Part shown: positions 36,725 through 46,565 of the stretch, one piece after another
How positions within the stretch are numbered: position 1 is the first letter of the stretch
How the letters are laid out: each line of letters starts with the position of its first letter
Assembly: GCA_029938085.1 (NCBI GenBank)
Contig: JAPYOS010000002.1
Coordinates: 124,001-188,000, forward strand
Length of the DNA stretch: 64,000 bases
Source: Oceanospirillaceae bacterium
GTDB lineage: Bacteria; Pseudomonadota; Gammaproteobacteria; Pseudomonadales; Balneatricaceae
Direction of reading: 5' to 3'
Made by a program: the position numbers and the translations under genes
The notes under the pieces: generated by a model
Database searches by the model: none
What the model was told of the DNA's origin: nothing
Seen by the model: only the letters and a program-made list of their open reading frames with translations

Positions 36725-38182
36725 TTAATATGGAGATTCTAAATCGTCTAAACGTACAAATACGCTTTTCACTTGGGTGTAATGATGTAGCGTTTCTGGG
36801 CCATTTTCACGGCCTATGCCCGACTGTTTGTAACCCCCTACCGGCATTTCTGCGGGCGAATCACCCCAACTGTTGATCCAGCAAATACCGGCTTGCATCT
36901 GGTTAATCACGCGATGAGCACGGCTAATATCTTGGCTAAACACACCCGCTGCAAGGCCGTAATCGGTTGCATTAGCACGGGCAATGGCTTCCTCTTCATG
37001 AGTAAATTTAAGCACCGACATCACTGGGCCAAAAATTTCTTCTTGCACATGCACCATGTCATCTGTGCAATCGGCAAATACCGTTGGCTCAACAAAATAG
37101 CCGTCTTTGGTGGTTGCAGACACATGACGTTCGCCGCCACACACTAAACGCGCGCTAGTTTGTTTTGCGCCTTCAATATAACCCAATACTTTTTGCATAT
37201 GTTGCTGGCTAATTAAGGCCCCCATTTGAGTGTCTAAATCTAGCGGATCGCCTAGCACAATGGCTTCTGCGCGCGCCTTTACCTTAGCGATAAACTCATC
37301 ATAAACACCGGCCTGCACAAATACGCGGGTGCCATTGGTGCACACCTCACCTTGAGTATAAAAGTTAGCCAACATGGCACCAGCAACGGCGTTGTCGAGC
37401 TTGGCATCATCAAATACCAGCATCGGTGATTTGCCGCCCAACTCCATGGTCACTTGCTTTAGGTTTGCAGCTGAGTCGGCCATTATTTTTTTGCCGGTAC
37501 CGGATTCGCCAGTAAAAGACACTTTGGCAATGTCGGCGTGCGCAGTGAGCATTTGACCTACTCGGTAATCGCCTTGCACGACGTTAAACACACCATCGGG
37601 CAAGCCTGCTTCGGTGAATATTTCGGCTAATTTCATCACGCTTAGGGGCGTTTCTTCAGACGGTTTAAACACCATGGCGTTGCCTGCAGCCAAACATGGG
37701 CCAGCTTTCCAGCAAGCAATTTGAATAGGGTAATTCCACGCACCAATGCCCGCGCACACCCCTAACGGTTCGCGGCGAGACATAAAGAAGCTGTTGCAGT
37801 CCAGATCTTGCTGGGTACCTTGCATGCCACAAATTAAACCCGCGTAATATTCTATAACATCGGCCCCAGACGCAATATCAACACAGTTTGCTTCCTGTAA
37901 CGGCTTGCCGGTGTCGCGCACTTCTAACTCAGCCAACTCATCATTGCGATCGCGCAATAACTGCGCGGCACGCCGCAAAATGCGCGACCGCTCCACCGGA
38001 GCCATGGCCGACCATAAGGCAAAACCCGCCTGCGCATTAGCCACGGCTAGATCCACATCAGCTTGGCTGGCTTGATCTATACTGGCTAAGGGTTGACCTA
38101 AAGCAGGGTTAATACTGGTGAAGGTTTCACCCGAAGTGGCCCCTTGATGGGTGCCGTTTATATATAGTTGGGTATGTTGCAT
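36725..38182 (-). CDS. betB: Betaine aldehyde dehydrogenase BetB
   Basis: The 485-residue aldehyde dehydrogenase has the general base Glu247 ([10 protein letters not shown]), nucleophile Cys281 ([11 protein letters not shown]) and the oxyanion Asn150 (GAWNYPIQ). The sequence [20 protein letters not shown] is characteristic of BetB. It oxidises betaine aldehyde to glycine betaine with NAD(P)+. It is the promoter-proximal gene of betBA, and the imperfect palindrome at 38211-38230 is its likely control site. The glycine betaine made here may serve as osmolyte or feed the demethylation genes elsewhere in the window. Confidence 0.97.
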   Translation of the reverse strand: MQHTQLYINGTHQGATSGETFTSINPALGQPLASIDQASQADVDLAVANAQAGFALWSAMAPVERSRILRRAAQLLRDRNDELAELEVRDTGKPLQEANCVDIASGADVIEYYAGLICGMQGTQQDLDCNSFFMSRREPLGVCAGIGAWNYPIQIACWKAGPCLAAGNAMVFKPSEETPLSVMKLAEIFTEAGLPDGVFNVVQGDYRVGQMLTAHADIAKVSFTGESGTGKKIMADSAANLKQVTMELGGKSPMLVFDDAKLDNAVAGAMLANFYTQGEVCTNGTRVFVQAGVYDEFIAKVKARAEAIVLGDPLDLDTQMGALISQQHMQKVLGYIEGAKQTSARLVCGGERHVSATTKDGYFVEPTVFADCTDDMVHVQEEIFGPVMSVLKFTHEEEAIARANATDYGLAAGVFSQDISRAHRVINQMQAGICWINSWGDSPAEMPVGGYKQSGIGRENGPETLHHYTQVKSVFVRLDDLESPY

Positions 38183-38210
38183 AGTGAGTGACCAAGGAAT
38201 TAGATTCTTT

Positions 38211-38230
38211 TATTGAATGACTGTTCTATA
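38211..38230. promoter_or_regulatory. BetI operator candidate upstream of betB
   Basis: The imperfect palindrome TATTGAATGA/CTGTTCTATA (TAT-N-GAA-N6-TTC-N-ATA) is centred 38 bp before the betB start codon. TetR-type symmetry and location suit BetI; I could not find a second copy before the SMR-betI genes, so the link is inference. Confidence 0.45.
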
Positions 38231-38358
38231 AAGATTTTACACCATATTTTTATACCAAGTCAATTCACCTAGACGAGTGACCACCGCGCCACGTACACTA
38301 ACCCTTGATGCGTCGGGTAAGCTCGCCGCGGCTACCTATCCAATTTAGTGAGAATAAT

Positions 38359-39447
38359 ATGGCTAACTTATTAGTAAAAACGATCAAATGGACCTTGCTT
38401 GTGGTGGTGGCACTGGTAGTTGCCTTAGCCCTATTAATTTGGAGTATTACCTTTCACCCACCGGCATTACAGGTGGAGCCTGTGGTTAACCAAACCGAGG
38501 CACCCACTTTAGAAGCGGGGCAAGAGGTCAAGGTTCTGAGCTGGAACCTACAATATATGTCGGGTAAAAATTACGAGTTTTGGTATGACCACATTGATGG
38601 TAACGGTCCAGACATTCGCGCCAGTAAAGAAGACATCAGTACCACCTTTAACCAGGTGGCAGAGTTAATTATTGCTCAAAATCCAGACGTTATTTTACTG
38701 CAGGAACTACACGACAACGCCAAACGCACGGACTACGAAGATCAACTACAACGCTTGCTCACCCTGCTGCCAGCAGAATACAGCAACTATAGTGAAACTT
38801 TTTATTGGCAGGCCGATTTTGTGCCGTTACCTCAAATCATGGGTTCTGTAGGCATGAAACTGGCGGTCATTTCCAAGTATCGGTTGGGTGACTCTTTACG
38901 TCACCAGCTTGCGACCATCAAGGCCGACCCAGTCACCGACCAGTTTAACTTCCGCCGAGCGATCCAAGAGGTCTCCTTGCCGGTCACCGGTGGCAGCAAG
39001 TTGAGCCTAATGAACACCCATTTTGACGCCTTTGCCCAAGGTTCCGACACCATGCAACAACAGGTCGCATACATGGAGCAGTTATTAGCCGGAAAAAATG
39101 CCAATGGCGAGGCGTGGGTTATTGCCGGTGATTTAAACCTGTTGCCACCAGGCCAATATGACATCATGGATGACGATGCCAAGGGTTACTATCAGCCCAC
39201 AAGTGAGCTTGAACGCATCTATGAGCAATTTAAGGTGATACCAACGATCGCACAGGCCAATGGTGCTGACGCCAAAGACTGGTTTACCCACTTCCCCAAC
39301 CGTAAGGAAATTGCTGGTCCAGATCGAACCATCGATTATTTTGTTCATAGCGACCATTTACAAGTAGCAGGCGCGCAAGTGATACAACAAAACACTTGGC
39401 ACATTTCTGATCACTTACCGATGATTATGACTCTCACATTACCCTAA
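38359..39447 (+). CDS. Membrane-anchored endonuclease/exonuclease/phosphatase family protein
   Basis: From the ATG at 38359 (GAG box six bases upstream) the product is 362 residues with an N-terminal hydrophobic anchor (about residues 8-32) and an EEP catalytic domain outside the cytoplasm. LSWNLQYMSG holds the metal-site Asn. Further catalytic elements are LLQELHD (Glu), NTHFDAF, IAGDLNLLPP, TIDYFVHS and the final ISDHLPMI (Asp-His). Substrates in this superfamily range from nucleic acids to phospholipids, and the anchor favours a periplasmic phosphodiesterase such as a sphingomyelinase- or nuclease-like enzyme. It is divergent from betB. Confidence 0.85.
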   Translation: MANLLVKTIKWTLLVVVALVVALALLIWSITFHPPALQVEPVVNQTEAPTLEAGQEVKVLSWNLQYMSGKNYEFWYDHIDGNGPDIRASKEDISTTFNQVAELIIAQNPDVILLQELHDNAKRTDYEDQLQRLLTLLPAEYSNYSETFYWQADFVPLPQIMGSVGMKLAVISKYRLGDSLRHQLATIKADPVTDQFNFRRAIQEVSLPVTGGSKLSLMNTHFDAFAQGSDTMQQQVAYMEQLLAGKNANGEAWVIAGDLNLLPPGQYDIMDDDAKGYYQPTSELERIYEQFKVIPTIAQANGADAKDWFTHFPNRKEIAGPDRTIDYFVHSDHLQVAGAQVIQQNTWHISDHLPMIMTLTLP

Positions 39448-39505
39448 ACTCGGACCCACTATGACTATGCGGTGCAAGCCGGCGTGGATATTGTCCAGGG
39501 AAAGC

Positions 39506-39549
39506 GCTCTCGTGGGATGATGCCATGGCCTTTTATCATTCCCGAGAGC
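39506..39549. other. Large imperfect stem-loop after the EEP gene
   Basis: GCTCTCG plus GGGATGAT (39506-39521) pairs with ATCATTCCC plus GAGAGC (39535-39549) with one bulge. There is no T-tract. It may stabilise the end of the EEP transcript or be a repeat remnant. Confidence 0.45.
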
Positions 39550-39607
39550 AACCAGGAGACAAACCCAACTAAGGACAAAGGCCATATAAACTGCTATATT
39601 GCGCGCC

Positions 39608-39877
39608 ATGGAACAGTCTGAACTCTTTGAAGCCCCCAGCCCCTGTATTGGGGTGTGCGAAAATAGCCCCAAGGGTTATTGCAAGGGCTGCATGCGCTCG
39701 CGGGATGAGCGTTTTGAGTGGCATAATATGAACACTGGACAGCAGCTTCAAGTGATGAAATTATGTGCGCGGCGCTACCAGCGGATGTTAAAGCGCAAAA
39801 AGGCTCGGGCTAATGGTGATGTGAATTTGGAGCTCAACTTTACCGAACCTCAATCACCTCAAACAGATTTACTCTAA
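39608..39877 (+). CDS. DUF1289 family small cysteine-motif protein
   Basis: The 89-residue protein from the ATG at 39608 carries the DUF1289 signature: SPCIGVCENSPKGYCKGCMR (about residues 11-30), four cysteines likely to bind a metal or Fe-S centre, followed by DERFEWHNM. The tail is basic then acidic. Function is unknown; the family is widespread in proteobacteria and often close to housekeeping genes. It converges on recJ with 11 bp between stops. Confidence 0.88.
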   Translation: MEQSELFEAPSPCIGVCENSPKGYCKGCMRSRDERFEWHNMNTGQQLQVMKLCARRYQRMLKRKKARANGDVNLELNFTEPQSPQTDLL

Positions 39878-39888
39878 ACCTAACCCTA

Positions 39889-41613
39889 CTAGAGTACCGG
39901 GGTGATGTGTTGCACCACCAACTGTAAGCTTTGACGGCCACGAAATTCATTCACATCTAAACGGTACACTAAATCGGCTTGGTCACCACTATTAGGCCAC
40001 AGCGTGGTGTCCACGTTAAAACAAATGGCATCAATCAGTTCACCTGTTTGCGCGTGAGCCAATACTAGTTTTAAGTGTTTTTCGCCTACGATTCTCTGCT
40101 GCACCAACATAAAGCGCCCATGGAAGGTGGGTTCTTCGAACCCTTGCCCCCAAGGCCCGGCTTGTTGCAATACAAAGGCTTGGTTGAGCTGTAGTTCATG
40201 GGCACCTAATTCACCATCAGAACGCCACTCTTGGGCCAATAATGCTTCTGGCAGATGCTCTTCTGCGTAAGCATTGAGCGCTGCCTCAAAGCTAGCCAAG
40301 TTATCCACATGAATACTTAAGCCCGCGGCCATAGCGTGGCCACCAAACTTGATGATTAAACCAGGGTTTTGAGCATCCACCGCGGCCAGCGCATCGCGCA
40401 GATGGAAGCCAGAAATACTACGGCAAGAACCCTTGAGGGTGTCATCATCGCCTTTGGCAAACACCAACGCGGGGCGGTGCCACTTCTCTTTGATGCGCGA
40501 TGCAACAATACCCACCACGCCCTGATGCCAATCTGGGTGATATAAACACACACACTTGGGCATGACTTGGTTTTTAGAGGCCTCTAAGCGTGCGAGAATA
40601 GTGACCGCTTGCTGTTGCATATCGGCTTCTATGCTGCGCCTTTGAGAATTCAACTCATCAAGCTCTTGGGCTAACGATTGTGCAATTTGCTCATTATCAC
40701 TGAGTAAACACTCGATACCCAAACTCATGTCATCTAAACGGCCAGCGGCATTAAGCCGTGGGCCAACACTAAAACCTAAGTCCGACGCTTGTAAATTATG
40801 GGCTTGGCGCTTGGCTACATTAAGCAAAGCCAACAGCCCAGGCCGCGCCTTACCAGCACGAATGCGGGCCACACCCTGGGCTACCAAGATACGATTATTG
40901 TGTTCAAATGGCACTAAGTCTGCCACCGTGCCTAGGGCAACCAAGTCTAAATATTGGCCCATGTTAGGGGGGGGTATTTGGTGTTGTTCAAACCAACCTT
41001 GGGTTTGCAACTCACGCCGCAAGGCCGACATGACGTAGAAGATCACCCCTACGCCCGCCGTCGACTTAAACGGGAATTCACAGCCTGGCTGATTAGGGTT
41101 CACAATGGCGTCGGCTGCGGGCAAGGTGTCGGCCGCTAAATGGTGATCGGTCACCAGCACTTTGATACCTAACTCATGGGCCCGGTCGACACCGGCATGG
41201 CTAGCAATGCCGTTATCAACGGTCACGATTAAGTCGGGTTGGCTGGCTTGGGCGTAATCAACTAATGCAGGGCTGAGTCCATAACCAAAATCAAATCGAT
41301 TAGGCACCAGGTAACTTACATTGTGGGCGCCCATCGCGCCCAACGCGAGCATAGCTAGGCTGGTACTGGTTGCGCCATCGCAATCAAAATCGCCAACAAT
41401 AACAATATGTTGTTGTGCTTCAAGGGCATCCACTAGCAGGCCAACGGCCTCACCAATGCCTTTAAGCTGGTGGTAAGGCAGCAGGTGTTTGAGTTGGTAA
41501 TCGACTTGGGCCGGTGCGCTAATACCACGGTGGGCAAGAACACGAGCAACCAAGGGATCAAAAGCAGCGTCTAAGGCAGCGTTGGAGCTGCCCAGACGCA
41601 AACGGACTGACAT
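39889..41613 (-). CDS. recJ: Single-stranded-DNA-specific exonuclease RecJ
   Basis: The 574-residue DHH-family nuclease has metal-site aspartates in VGDFDCDGATST (Asp75, Asp77), DNGIASHAG, the DHH triad at 156-158 (VTDHH) and the DHHA1 part with HPDWHQGVVGIVASRIKE and KFGGHAMAAGLS. It degrades single-stranded DNA 5-prime to 3-prime in recombination and mismatch repair. Length is standard. It follows thrC by 12 bp in the xerD-dsbC-hom-thrC-recJ order known from Pseudomonas, so it is probably the last gene of that unit. Confidence 0.97.
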   Translation of the reverse strand: MSVRLRLGSSNAALDAAFDPLVARVLAHRGISAPAQVDYQLKHLLPYHQLKGIGEAVGLLVDALEAQQHIVIVGDFDCDGATSTSLAMLALGAMGAHNVSYLVPNRFDFGYGLSPALVDYAQASQPDLIVTVDNGIASHAGVDRAHELGIKVLVTDHHLAADTLPAADAIVNPNQPGCEFPFKSTAGVGVIFYVMSALRRELQTQGWFEQHQIPPPNMGQYLDLVALGTVADLVPFEHNNRILVAQGVARIRAGKARPGLLALLNVAKRQAHNLQASDLGFSVGPRLNAAGRLDDMSLGIECLLSDNEQIAQSLAQELDELNSQRRSIEADMQQQAVTILARLEASKNQVMPKCVCLYHPDWHQGVVGIVASRIKEKWHRPALVFAKGDDDTLKGSCRSISGFHLRDALAAVDAQNPGLIIKFGGHAMAAGLSIHVDNLASFEAALNAYAEEHLPEALLAQEWRSDGELGAHELQLNQAFVLQQAGPWGQGFEEPTFHGRFMLVQQRIVGEKHLKLVLAHAQTGELIDAICFNVDTTLWPNSGDQADLVYRLDVNEFRGRQSLQLVVQHITPVL

Positions 41614-41625
41614 GGCGCGGCGCTC

Positions 41626-43014
41626 TTAGAGCTGGCTCATCATGTAAGCCTGGACCGTAGCAAGGTCGTTATCCAACACTTTACAACGTTCAGGTCGGTC
41701 ATGTAGATCCGATAAATGTACCGGCAACTCAGGTGCAGCTTGGCCGGCTTTAATCACTGCATCTGGGAATTTAACCGGATGAGCAGTAGCTAAGGTGATC
41801 ATTGGTATTTCTGGGTGCTGGTTGCATACCCGCCCTGCTTCCACACCAATGGCACTATGGGGGTCTAGCAAGTAATTGTGCTCTTGTGCCACCTGGCCAA
41901 TCACGTCACAGGTTTTTTCATCATCAACTCGGTGACTGCTAAATAGCTCGCGGGCTTGCTGCCAACGTTGTGGCTCTAGGCTGTTAGCCGTGCCGTTGTT
42001 AAGGCCGGTCACAAGTTCGCTTAAGGCAGCACCGTCACGGTCATACAGGTCGAACAATAGACGCTCAAAGTTACTAGACACCATAATGTCCATACTTGGC
42101 GACAAGGTTTGTACTAAACCCTGCTTTTCATATTGGTTGGCACTGATACAGCGATGTAAAATGTCGTTTTCGTTAGTGGCTACAATCAACTGTTTTATGG
42201 GTAAACCCATTTTTTTGGCTAAATAACCGGCGTAAATGTCACCAAAGTTACCTGTAGGTACACTAAAGGACACAGGGCGGTGCGGGCCACCTAGGGCCAC
42301 AGAGGCGTAGAAGTAGTAAACGATTTGAGCCATGATGCGGGCCCAATTAATGGAGTTTACCGCGCCTAACTGGCCACCATTCAAAAACGACTGGTCGGCA
42401 AAACTTTGCTTCACCATTTGCTGGCAGTCGTCAAAATTACCGCGCACGGCAATGTTATGAATATTGTCGCCCATCAAGGTCGTCATTTGGCGGCGTTGTA
42501 CTTCTGACACCCGCTCATGGGGATGCAAAATAAACATCTGTACCCGTTCGCTATGGCGGCAACCTTCAATGGCAGCAGAACCTGTGTCACCCGAGGTGGC
42601 ACCCATGATCACCAAACGCTTGTCGCGTTTAATAAGGGCATGGTCCATTAATCGGCCTAACAACTGCAGGGCAAAATCTTTAAACGCCAAGGTAGGGCCA
42701 TGGAATAATTCCAGCACCCATCCATTTTGGTCTAGCTGTACTAACGGCGCCACGGCCTTGTGGCTAAACCCAGCATAGGTTTCGTCCACCATGGTTTTAA
42801 GTTCACTACTGCTAATGTCGTCTTCAACAAACGGCAGTAAAATTTTGTGGGCTAAATCGACGTAGCTCAATTTAGACCAAGAGGCAATTTCTTCATGGCT
42901 AAATTGTGGTAATGATTCCGGCACATACAGGCCGCCATCGCTAGCTAAACCTGTGAGAAGTACATCTTCAAAACTTAGGCTGGGGGCCTTTCCGCGGGTA
43001 CTGATATATCGCAT
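41626..43014 (-). CDS. thrC: Threonine synthase
   Basis: The 462-residue PLP enzyme has the Schiff-base lysine at about 112 in FHGPTLAFKDFA and the phosphate-binding loop SVPTGNFGDIYAGYLAKKMG. The N-terminus MRYISTRG is typical. It converts O-phosphohomoserine to threonine. It is 8 bp downstream of hom; the two steps flank homoserine kinase (thrB), which is not in the window, as in Pseudomonas, where thrB is elsewhere. Confidence 0.97.
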   Translation of the reverse strand: MRYISTRGKAPSLSFEDVLLTGLASDGGLYVPESLPQFSHEEIASWSKLSYVDLAHKILLPFVEDDISSSELKTMVDETYAGFSHKAVAPLVQLDQNGWVLELFHGPTLAFKDFALQLLGRLMDHALIKRDKRLVIMGATSGDTGSAAIEGCRHSERVQMFILHPHERVSEVQRRQMTTLMGDNIHNIAVRGNFDDCQQMVKQSFADQSFLNGGQLGAVNSINWARIMAQIVYYFYASVALGGPHRPVSFSVPTGNFGDIYAGYLAKKMGLPIKQLIVATNENDILHRCISANQYEKQGLVQTLSPSMDIMVSSNFERLLFDLYDRDGAALSELVTGLNNGTANSLEPQRWQQARELFSSHRVDDEKTCDVIGQVAQEHNYLLDPHSAIGVEAGRVCNQHPEIPMITLATAHPVKFPDAVIKAGQAAPELPVHLSDLHDRPERCKVLDNDLATVQAYMMSQL

Positions 43015-43022
43015 GTTAATTC

Positions 43023-44336
43023 CTAGCCGTCTAAGTTTTCTACACGAATACGAGTCACTTCACCATTAACGTCGGTAAGGGCTTCGATAGCCGTAATGGC
43101 GGCATTCATTTTACCTTCCAGTACGGGCCGAGTAAGGATAATCACTGGCACCTGTGCAGACTCATGGGTTTGCTGGCGAATGGCTTCAATACTAATGCCT
43201 GCTTCACCCAAGATTTGAGTAATCTGGGCTAATACACCCGGCTTTTCAGATACGCTCATACGCAAGTAGAATGCAGTAACCACTTGCTCCATTGGCAAAA
43301 TAGGGCTGTCTGACATTGCGTCTTGCTGGAATGCCAAGGACGGTATACGTACGTTTTGGTCAACGGCCATATCGCGTACAACGTCTACCAAATCGGCCAC
43401 TACAGACGATGCGGTAGGTTCTGCACCCGCGCCAGCGCCGTAATACATAGTTGGTCCAACAGCATCGCCTTCTACCAACACGGCGTTCATTACGCCATGT
43501 ACGTTGGCAATCAAACGCTTCTCGGGAATCATGGTTGGGTGGACACGCAGCTCTACGCCGTTTTCTGTACGACGGGTAACACCTAAGTGTTTAATTCGGT
43601 AACCCAAGGATTCTGCATTGGCTACATCTTCGGCAGATACCTTGCTAATGCCTTCGGTGTAACATTGGTCAAACTGCAGCGGAATACCAAACGCCACAGA
43701 CGATAGGATAGTCAGCTTATGGGCTGCATCAATACCTTCAACGTCAAAGGTTGGGTCTGCTTCTGCATAACCTAATTCTTGCGCTTCTTTAAGCACATCG
43801 TCAAAAGCGCGGCCTTTATCGCGCATTTCTGTGAGGATAAAGTTACCCGTGCCGTTGATGATGCCCGCCAGCCAATTGATGCTGTTCGCAGCTAAACCTT
43901 CACGGATGGCCTTAACAATAGGGATACCACCTGCAATGGCGGCTTCATAAGCCACCACAACATTGTGTTTGCGTGCGGCTTCAAAGATTTCATTACCGTG
44001 TACAGCGATTAGGGCTTTGTTAGCCGTAACCACGTGTTTGCCATTACGAATGGCTGTTAGCACAAGCTCTTTGGCAGGCTCATGACCACCAATCAGCTCA
44101 ACCAATACATCGACGTTAGGGTTATTAGCTACGGCAAAAATATCATCGGTAATGGCAGTGTCACCGGTATCGCAATCAAGGTTAGGACGGCGTTGCGCAA
44201 TGTGTTCAACCACAATAGCACGGCCTGTACGACGGGTAATTTCGTCACTGTTGCGCTGTAATACATTAAACGTACCGCCACCGACGGTGCCAAATCCACA
44301 AATACCAACTCTTACCGGTTTCAAGGTAAACCCCAT
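43023..44336 (-). CDS. hom: Homoserine dehydrogenase
   Basis: The 437-residue protein has an N-terminal NAD(P) loop (VGICGFGTVGGGTFNVL), the catalytic homoserine-dehydrogenase domain with IINGTGNFILTEM and AEADPTFDVEGIDAAHKL, and a C-terminal ACT domain (about residues 355-430, SVSEKPGVLAQITQILGE) for threonine feedback. It reduces aspartate semialdehyde to homoserine. A 101-bp gap to dsbC with a small hairpin (44397-44412) suggests it may have its own promoter. Confidence 0.97.
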   Translation of the reverse strand: MGFTLKPVRVGICGFGTVGGGTFNVLQRNSDEITRRTGRAIVVEHIAQRRPNLDCDTGDTAITDDIFAVANNPNVDVLVELIGGHEPAKELVLTAIRNGKHVVTANKALIAVHGNEIFEAARKHNVVVAYEAAIAGGIPIVKAIREGLAANSINWLAGIINGTGNFILTEMRDKGRAFDDVLKEAQELGYAEADPTFDVEGIDAAHKLTILSSVAFGIPLQFDQCYTEGISKVSAEDVANAESLGYRIKHLGVTRRTENGVELRVHPTMIPEKRLIANVHGVMNAVLVEGDAVGPTMYYGAGAGAEPTASSVVADLVDVVRDMAVDQNVRIPSLAFQQDAMSDSPILPMEQVVTAFYLRMSVSEKPGVLAQITQILGEAGISIEAIRQQTHESAQVPVIILTRPVLEGKMNAAITAIEALTDVNGEVTRIRVENLDG

Positions 44337-44437
44337 TGCGCCAAAAACGCATATCTAATTAATGAATGTATAAAAATAAGCGGAACATTGTAGCCTAACA
44401 GGCCTTGCCTGTCAGCTTATCCGCGGCCAGATCGAAC

Positions 44438-45193
44438 CTAAAGAATACCCAAACGTTTAGCTAGTTCTGAGGCAGGCAAATAACCAGGCAAAAGCTCGCC
44501 GGAGTCTAAGATTATTGCCGGGGTGCCCGTAACACCCATTTGCTGGCCCAAGCTGTAGTGGGCAGAGACTGGGTTGTCGCACAGCTCAGGTGATGCTTGC
44601 GGCGCTTGTTTGTTGTGAGACCGGGCCTTGGCTTCGGTTAAAAATTCATTAGGCGTTTCTGCACACCATGAATCCACCAGCACCTGATAACTAGCCGACC
44701 CTAAACCCGCTCGAGGAAACGCCAAGTACCTCACTTCAATACCCAAGGCATTAATGGCCGCCATTTCTGCGTGCAATTTCTGACAATAAAAACAATCAAC
44801 GTCGGTAAACACTGTGATGGTGGCTTTTTTCTCGCCTTGAGCAGCAAACACCCACGTTTGCTGGGCTGCTGGAGACTGCATAGCGGCTGCTCTGGCCTTG
44901 GTAGCGCTTAACTCAGTTAAATTCACTAACGCCGCGCCAAAGCTGTTTTGATACATAGTGCCCGCAAAGAAAAACTCGCCATCGGCACTCATATAAATAC
45001 GATCGCCGGTGTTGAGCACAACGTCGTAGATGCCAAACATTGGGGTTTCTTCAACGCTTAAGGCGCTTAGGTCTGGGTTAATCCGGGCCAAACTCGATTC
45101 GACTTCGGTATAGCCTTGCGCCCATACATTAGTCGCCAACAGCGCCAAGGTAAGGATAAGTGAAGATAACAATTTATTAGTCATTGCCTGCAT
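44438..45193 (-). CDS. dsbC: Periplasmic disulfide isomerase DsbC
   Basis: The protein has a signal peptide (about residues 1-25, ending NVWA), an N-terminal dimerisation domain and a thioredoxin fold with active site Cys134-Phe-Tyr-Cys137 (DVDCFYCQKLH) and the cis-proline loop GTPAIIL. CxYC with dimer domain indicates DsbC rather than DsbA or DsbG. It isomerises wrong disulfides in the periplasm. An ATG at 45184 is an equally possible start. It follows xerD by 8 bp in the Pseudomonas-like order. Confidence 0.94.
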   Translation of the reverse strand: MQAMTNKLLSSLILTLALLATNVWAQGYTEVESSLARINPDLSALSVEETPMFGIYDVVLNTGDRIYMSADGEFFFAGTMYQNSFGAALVNLTELSATKARAAAMQSPAAQQTWVFAAQGEKKATITVFTDVDCFYCQKLHAEMAAINALGIEVRYLAFPRAGLGSASYQVLVDSWCAETPNEFLTEAKARSHNKQAPQASPELCDNPVSAHYSLGQQMGVTGTPAIILDSGELLPGYLPASELAKRLGIL

Positions 45194-45201
45194 GGTAATG
45201 C

Positions 45202-46095
45202 TTAGCCCCGTGGGTGATGTTGTGAATGTAGAGTTTGCAAACGCTGGGTTGCGACGTGAGTATATATCTGCGTGGTGGATAAATCACTATGCCCTAACAG
45301 CATTTGAATTACCCGCAAGTCGGCGCCATGATTTAATAAGTGAGTTGCGAAGGCGTGTCGCAACACATGAGGCGACAAAGGTTTATCAATGGCCGCGGCA
45401 ACACCATGCTGTTTAATGCGGTGCCAAAATGTTTGTCGGGTCATACATTGACCGCGATTACTGGGGAATAACACCCCGCTTGCCCCTTCTTTAAGCAACT
45501 GAACGCGGGCCGTTTTGATGTAGGTTTGCAACCAATGCTGGGCCACTTCGCCCATGGGCACCAGCCGCTCCTTAGAGCCTTTACCTAACACTTTAACCAC
45601 CCCAGCCGCCAAATTTATTTGGCTCATTTGCAAACTCACCAATTCGCTCACCCGTAAGCCGCTGGCGTACAGCAGTTCCAGCATAGCTTTATCGCGTAAA
45701 CCAATATCTGTTTTGGTATTGGGTGCTTGCAACAAGGATTCTACGTCGGCCTCGGACAATGACTTAGGAATTGAACGGCCTCGCTTAGGTGCATCGATCA
45801 AGGCAGCGGGGTTTTCTGTAATATAATTTTCGCGCACCAAGTATTGGTAAAAACCCTTAATACTCGACAAGCTGCGCGCCAATGAGCTGGCTTTAATACC
45901 CGCCAACGAAGAATCCGCAAGGAAAGTCATAATATCGATCGAGGTTGCGGTTATCAGCGATGCCTTGGCTTGCAGCAGGTGGACTTCCAGCTTTTTTAAG
46001 TCGCGCTGATAACTGGCCTGAGTATTATCACTCAGGCCTTTCTCTAACCATAAAGAATTGATGTACAGGTCAATGTAGTTGTGGGCGGCTTGCAT
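45202..46095 (-). CDS. xerD: Site-specific tyrosine recombinase XerD
   Basis: From the ATG at 46095 the product is 297 residues, the family length; an upstream in-frame start at 46149 would add 18 atypical residues. The N-terminal SAM-like domain (YIDLYINSLWLEKGLSDNT) is followed by the catalytic tetrad: Arg in YASGLRVSELV, His-x-x-Arg in HVLRHAFATHLL, His in LLGHSDLSTTQ and Tyr in IYTHV. XerCD resolves chromosome dimers at dif. The accessory island with the CRISPR-like repeats begins upstream of this gene. No dif-like site was recognised there. Confidence 0.96.
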   Translation of the reverse strand: MQAAHNYIDLYINSLWLEKGLSDNTQASYQRDLKKLEVHLLQAKASLITATSIDIMTFLADSSLAGIKASSLARSLSSIKGFYQYLVRENYITENPAALIDAPKRGRSIPKSLSEADVESLLQAPNTKTDIGLRDKAMLELLYASGLRVSELVSLQMSQINLAAGVVKVLGKGSKERLVPMGEVAQHWLQTYIKTARVQLLKEGASGVLFPSNRGQCMTRQTFWHRIKQHGVAAAIDKPLSPHVLRHAFATHLLNHGADLRVIQMLLGHSDLSTTQIYTHVATQRLQTLHSQHHPRG

Positions 46096-46289
46096 AACCC
46101 TTAATACCTGCCAAGTGACTATATTTGTACATAGTTTAACCTGTATCACTACCCAGCGGGCGCTTAAAAGCTGTAATGCAATTCCATAAATACCTTATCA
46201 CTGTGTGACAACGCTTTATAAAACGGAATTACTACCGTGCCTAGGTCTGTGCGACTGAAGACCATAGCTATGCGAAGTGTGATGCGTAA

Positions 46290-46317
46290 TTTCTAAGCTG
46301 CCTGTGCGGCAGTGAGC
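46290..46317. repeat. Solitary type I-F CRISPR-like repeat
   Basis: These 28 bases match the repeat of the array at 47623-47830 at 27 of 28 positions (the final GAAC reads GAGC). No second repeat occurs 60 bp away on either side. The region is bracketed by a CCATAGC/GCTATGG inverted repeat (46262-46268 and 46323-46329). In crRNA orientation the mismatch is near the repeat start, as in degenerate leader-distal terminal repeats. Confidence 0.85.
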
Positions 46318-46377
46318 TATCCGCTATGGCTTCGGCTTCAATGGCTGCTGCGAAACTCTATTCCCGCCCATGCACAT

Positions 46378-46434
46378 ATAAGTATAAGTGCTCAATAAGT
46401 ATATAAGTTACAGATAAATACATAAGTATAAGTG
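46378..46434. repeat. Direct-repeat cluster (ATAAGTATAAGTG type)
   Basis: ATAAGTATAAGTG occurs exactly at 46378-46390 and 46422-46434, with a variant (AATAAGTATATAAGTT) between them at about 46394-46409. TAAGTAT recurs downstream of the island genes at 47300-47322. The pattern is iteron-like; function is unknown. Confidence 0.6.
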
Positions 46435-46499
46435 GCTTATAAGCGATAGTGCTGCCCGTTTATCACGTTTGGGCTGAAAGCTAAATTACTCTAAAGAAC

Positions 46500-46546
46500 A
46501 CAGTTACATAGGAACTGTAGCAAAAAATATTTTATATACTACAGTT
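46500..46546. promoter_or_regulatory. Three-half-site operator candidate upstream of the microcin-like gene
   Basis: ACAGTT at 46500-46505, AACTGTAG at 46513-46520 and CTACAGTT at 46539-46546 give two overlapping inverted repeats, one short-spaced and one with an 18-base spacer. They lie just upstream of the likely promoter of the double-glycine peptide gene. No regulator gene adjoins them. Confidence 0.4.
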
Positions 46547-46565
46547 ATATTCGAAGGTCGCAATT

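Noticed and set aside
46326-46406. Short plus-strand frame after the solitary repeat (MASASMAAAK...)
   Set aside because: Only 26 codons, no ribosome-binding site, and the second half is the direct-repeat cluster.
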